Assembly (NCBI RefSeq): GCF_910589235.1
Contig: NC_060957.1
Location: 7,558,662-7,622,661, forward strand
Origin: Vespa crabro
Lineage: Eukaryota; Arthropoda; Insecta; Hymenoptera; Vespidae
Length of the DNA: 64,000 nucleotides
Reading direction: 5' to 3'
Of the stretch, positions 61,606 through 64,000 are shown one piece after another. Position 1 is the stretch's first letter. Each line of letters begins with the position of its first letter. The translations under genes were made by a program, and so were the position numbers. The notes under the pieces were generated by a model. It made no database searches, was not told the origin of the DNA, and worked only from the letters and a program-made list of their open reading frames with translations.

Positions 61606-62311
61606 ATATTCTGGTCCATCCCAAAGTTCTTTCTCTCCTGGAATATCCTTGCACCAACATGGAACCTCTGCCGAAGCCTTAACAGCTAGCTTAACGGCTC
61701 AAGGTTACGGCGAAGCTAAGAGTCTTACCTCGAACGAGGTAGATGCTAGTCAATACTTGAAGACTGATGAAGGTAGTCAAGCATTAGCTCTAGCACAAGG
61801 TCTGACTGCTGATGGTCCAAATGGATTTCAAATTCAGGGATCAAAAGGCACGTACACTCTACAGATTCAACCTGCTGATGGTGGATTAGGAACGGAAAAT
61901 TCTGATGGTAGCATAAGACACGATCAGGTTCTTTCAAATGGCCTTCTTCAAGATATTCTTGCGGCGATCGAGCAACCAGATCAAGGTCGAGTCGAACTTC
62001 AAGGTCCACCTCAATCTCAACCATTGGAAGAAGTTCACAATGATCAATTGTCTGGATCTAACAGCATCTCTCATCAGAATGGACACTATATCACGGTTCA
62101 GAATAAGGAGGACGAAGAGATAAATCAACTTATCCGACAAGTCAGCGATAGAAGTGGTCAATCATCCAATAATGACGAAAGAAATTCATCTAAAAGCGAA
62201 GCAATCGCTTTGTTCTTTAATAATCAATATGTGGATAACACGAGAAAGGATACGAGATCTGTGAGCAAAGCGGAGAAACAAGCGAATACTTCGATCTCCG
62301 TGAAGAATTAA
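55836..62311 (+). CDS. Secreted low-complexity YGPP-repeat protein, probable extracellular matrix/cuticle component (two coding exons)
   Basis: Exon 1 (55836-55850) encodes only MLEVK before a strong GTAAGT donor. Exon 2 (59105-62311) follows a TTATAG acceptor and is open from its first base, giving 1073 residues. Joined, the N-terminus MLEVKMTIVLVCALLIGQHV is a classic signal peptide. Residues ~50-230 hold repeated (Y/H/F)GPP units with proline runs (YGPPADDYGPP, HYGPPK, HFGPPP, YGPPLK). The middle is Ser/His/Asn-rich with YG(T/A)P units, and about two dozen consecutive serines lie at 61533-61606. A more complex segment (SAEALTASLTAQGYGEAKSL ... GFQIQGSKGTYTLQIQPADG ... LLQDILAAIEQP) is the likeliest conserved domain. 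Cysteine is almost absent, so disulphide folding is unlikely. No enzyme motif is seen. GPP/YGP repeats are typical of insect cuticular, chorion and tracheal matrix proteins, so the role is inferred from composition only. An alternative start is the exon 2 ATG itself, which still gives a signal peptide. Confidence 0.85.
55851..59104 (+). other. Intron 1 of the YGPP-repeat gene
   Basis: About 3.25 kb between GTAAGT and TTATAG. It contains an (ACCT)n tetranucleotide tract at 56695-56725 passing into ATCT units. Otherwise it is mixed unique sequence with GC-richer blocks near 56580-56720 and 57560-57720. No coding exon is seen. Confidence 0.7.
56695..56732. repeat. (ACCT)n/(ATCT)n tetranucleotide repeat
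   Basis: About six ACCT units followed by two ATCT units. Confidence 0.9.
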
Positions 62312-63455
62312 TAAAGTGAAATGATATCTACCTGAACTTTTTCGTGAAATAGTGTGCCTGTGAAAATTATCTAAATACGTGTTAAGAAAAAATTGTGTCG
62401 TTACTTTCGATATCAAGTTATGCTCTAATTTAGATTCTTTTTAAAGATATTTATCGAAACTAAAACTCTGTGTTAGATTTTAGATTTATGGTGCTCCGTC
62501 ATTGTCTTTGATCGTGTTCGAAGATCAAAGATATCCTAAAGGAATAAGAAGACGTGCTTCGTTCGTAGCAGAAACTAAACGAGAAACACGATAGTCGCTG
62601 ATCGATTCGTATTAAACGCGTCGTTGAAATACCACTTGAAGTAATCCGAGTAGAACGTGAGAGAAATGAGAAAAGAATCGAGGAGGAGTTTGTTCAACAC
62701 TCTTTCTCGTTTGCCTTTGGAAAAAGGGAAAGTGATAATTACGCGTTGGCTAATGTATCGATAACAGGTTATTAGAAGAATAATCTGCTTACTTAAGAAT
62801 ATCTCACCTCGAGTTACTCGGGTGTTACGAGTGTTCTTAGAAAGTTTAGAGTATCATTATCGTTCTAATACCATTCTTTATTTATTTTCTTTCTTTCTTT
62901 GCCGAGAGATTTTGAGAAAGCAGGTTCTATTATCAGGACAAATTTAATTGCAATATAGTAAAGATTAAAGATGTTCTAAAGTGTGGCCTGAAACTAACTT
63001 GTCTCCTCTTTAATACATTTATCTATTCTAGGTCAAATAATAGAGAAGCTATGTGTAGAGAAAAAAAGAAAGTTCATGATTAAAGGAGATTCGTCGATTC
63101 TTCGTTCTCATTTAAACATCTGTGAATTTTGGTGCCCCTCAAAGAAAAGAAGAAATCGAAAGATGAAACGAACCGACTTGTGATCCTTAGGAGAATCAAC
63201 TCCATGTAGTACTTTCGATCGACGAATCTAGGTCATCGGGCTACGGGCTTTGACTCGCCGTAGTGAAATGTGTGTTACCGTCGCTCTCTAACATTCGCCA
63301 AGTGTACTCCTTCGTTCAAGGTGAAAGTTCAAAATCTCAGTTAGCAATCCTTCGATAATCGCGAAAATCATGTCTCCCGTAAAACATGTTTTTTCGTTCT
63401 ATAAACTCATTCTTTTTCAACCAATGTACGTACGTACACACACACACACACAGAC

Positions 63456-63517
<62 letters not shown>

Positions 63518-64000
63518 ATATATATGTATGTTTTACTTATTTTTAAAAATTGCAATGAATTATTTTACGAAACTGTGAAATTTTTGTATATTCTCTCGGA
63601 ATAGTTAGAATTCTCAGACAATTTGTTATTACATCCTTCGATATTTCTTTACAATGTTGCTCAGCGAATAGTTAAGCATAATTCAGTGATACATTTTAGA
63701 TGCGTAAAATAAGTAGAGCGTCTGCTTTTCGAAAAAGACGCTCATTGTAACGAAGTATAATTACGTAGTAACGCTACTACCAAGCCATAAAGCACGTCCA
63801 CTTTGCTCCTATTTCGCGTGCACCATATTTTTTTATTGATTAATTTATTTTTTTTTTGTACAAAGAGAAGAGAGCTCCGATACAAAAGGGCCCGATGTTT
63901 GTCCACAACGAGCGATCATTGAAAATCACTCGTCCGATGTGTATTTCTGTGTGTGTGTGTGTATTTTTTTTTATACACCGCGCGAATATGCGTGTAAAGA
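62312..64000. other. 3' flank of the YGPP-repeat gene and downstream DNA, no gene seen
   Basis: An AATAAA at 62310-62315 overlaps the stop codon, too early to be an ordinary polyadenylation signal by itself. The rest is unique, moderately AT-rich DNA with an (AC)n-(TA)n-(GT)n tract at 63426-63530. No coding exon is recognised up to the window end. Confidence 0.55.
63426..63530. repeat. (AC)n-(TA)n-(GT)n self-complementary repeat
   Basis: An AC run (63435-63452), a short TA run, then a GT run of about 45 bp (63467-63511). AC and GT arms are complementary across the TA centre, so it can fold back on itself. Confidence 0.95.

Noticed and set aside
1..64000. CRISPR arrays, bacterial operons or phage genes
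   Set aside because: Repeats here are contiguous micro/minisatellites without spacers, and genes have spliceosomal introns.

Overview
The window reads as nuclear DNA of an insect, most likely a hymenopteran (bee, wasp or ant). The evidence is compact GT-AG introns in small genes, very large introns in regulatory genes, an AT-rich background packed with CT/GA, TA, ATT, TAG and GTT microsatellites, and animal genes whose exon products match insect families. The order-level call is inference. There are no bacterial operons, CRISPR arrays, rRNA genes or convincing tRNA genes.

Layout. 1-3570 is AT-rich and holds a decayed endonuclease-domain fragment of a mobile element plus one unassigned block of higher GC. 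3577-6251 (minus) is a complete six-exon gene for the Holliday-junction resolvase GEN. About 555 bp away, in divergent orientation, 6807-19513 (plus) is a nine-exon gene for a SEC23-interacting, DDHD-family phospholipase-like protein (SEC23IP/PAPLA1 type). Its 7.5-kb first intron contains, on the opposite strand, a complete 13-exon gene (7909-13692) for a single-pass membrane protein of unknown function. It has a weak hemicentin/VWA7-like look but no VWA domain.

At 21991 the first two coding exons of a TIA-1/TIAR (Rox8) RNA-binding protein begin. Its remaining exons are not in the window, so everything from 23203 on appears to lie in, or past, a very long intron. That stretch is mostly microsatellites and AT-rich DNA, broken by GC-rich islands (for example 25560-25720, 28390-28690, 29130-29480, 29690-30300, 38450-38700) that look like regulatory or conserved non-coding DNA. 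It also has an unusual head-to-head inverted 10-bp minisatellite at about 33445-34140.

Near the end, 55836-62311 (plus) encodes a 1073-residue secreted, low-complexity, YGPP-repeat protein, probably extracellular matrix or cuticle. A five-codon first exon is spliced to one very large exon. If the TIAR exons resume beyond 64000, this gene is nested in the TIAR intron.

The genes have unrelated jobs: DNA repair, ER-exit-site membrane traffic, RNA binding and stress granules, and extracellular matrix. The recurring architectural theme is genes housed inside introns of other genes. All exon junctions were derived by hand by following reading-frame phase across GT-AG sites. No alignment or expression data were available.
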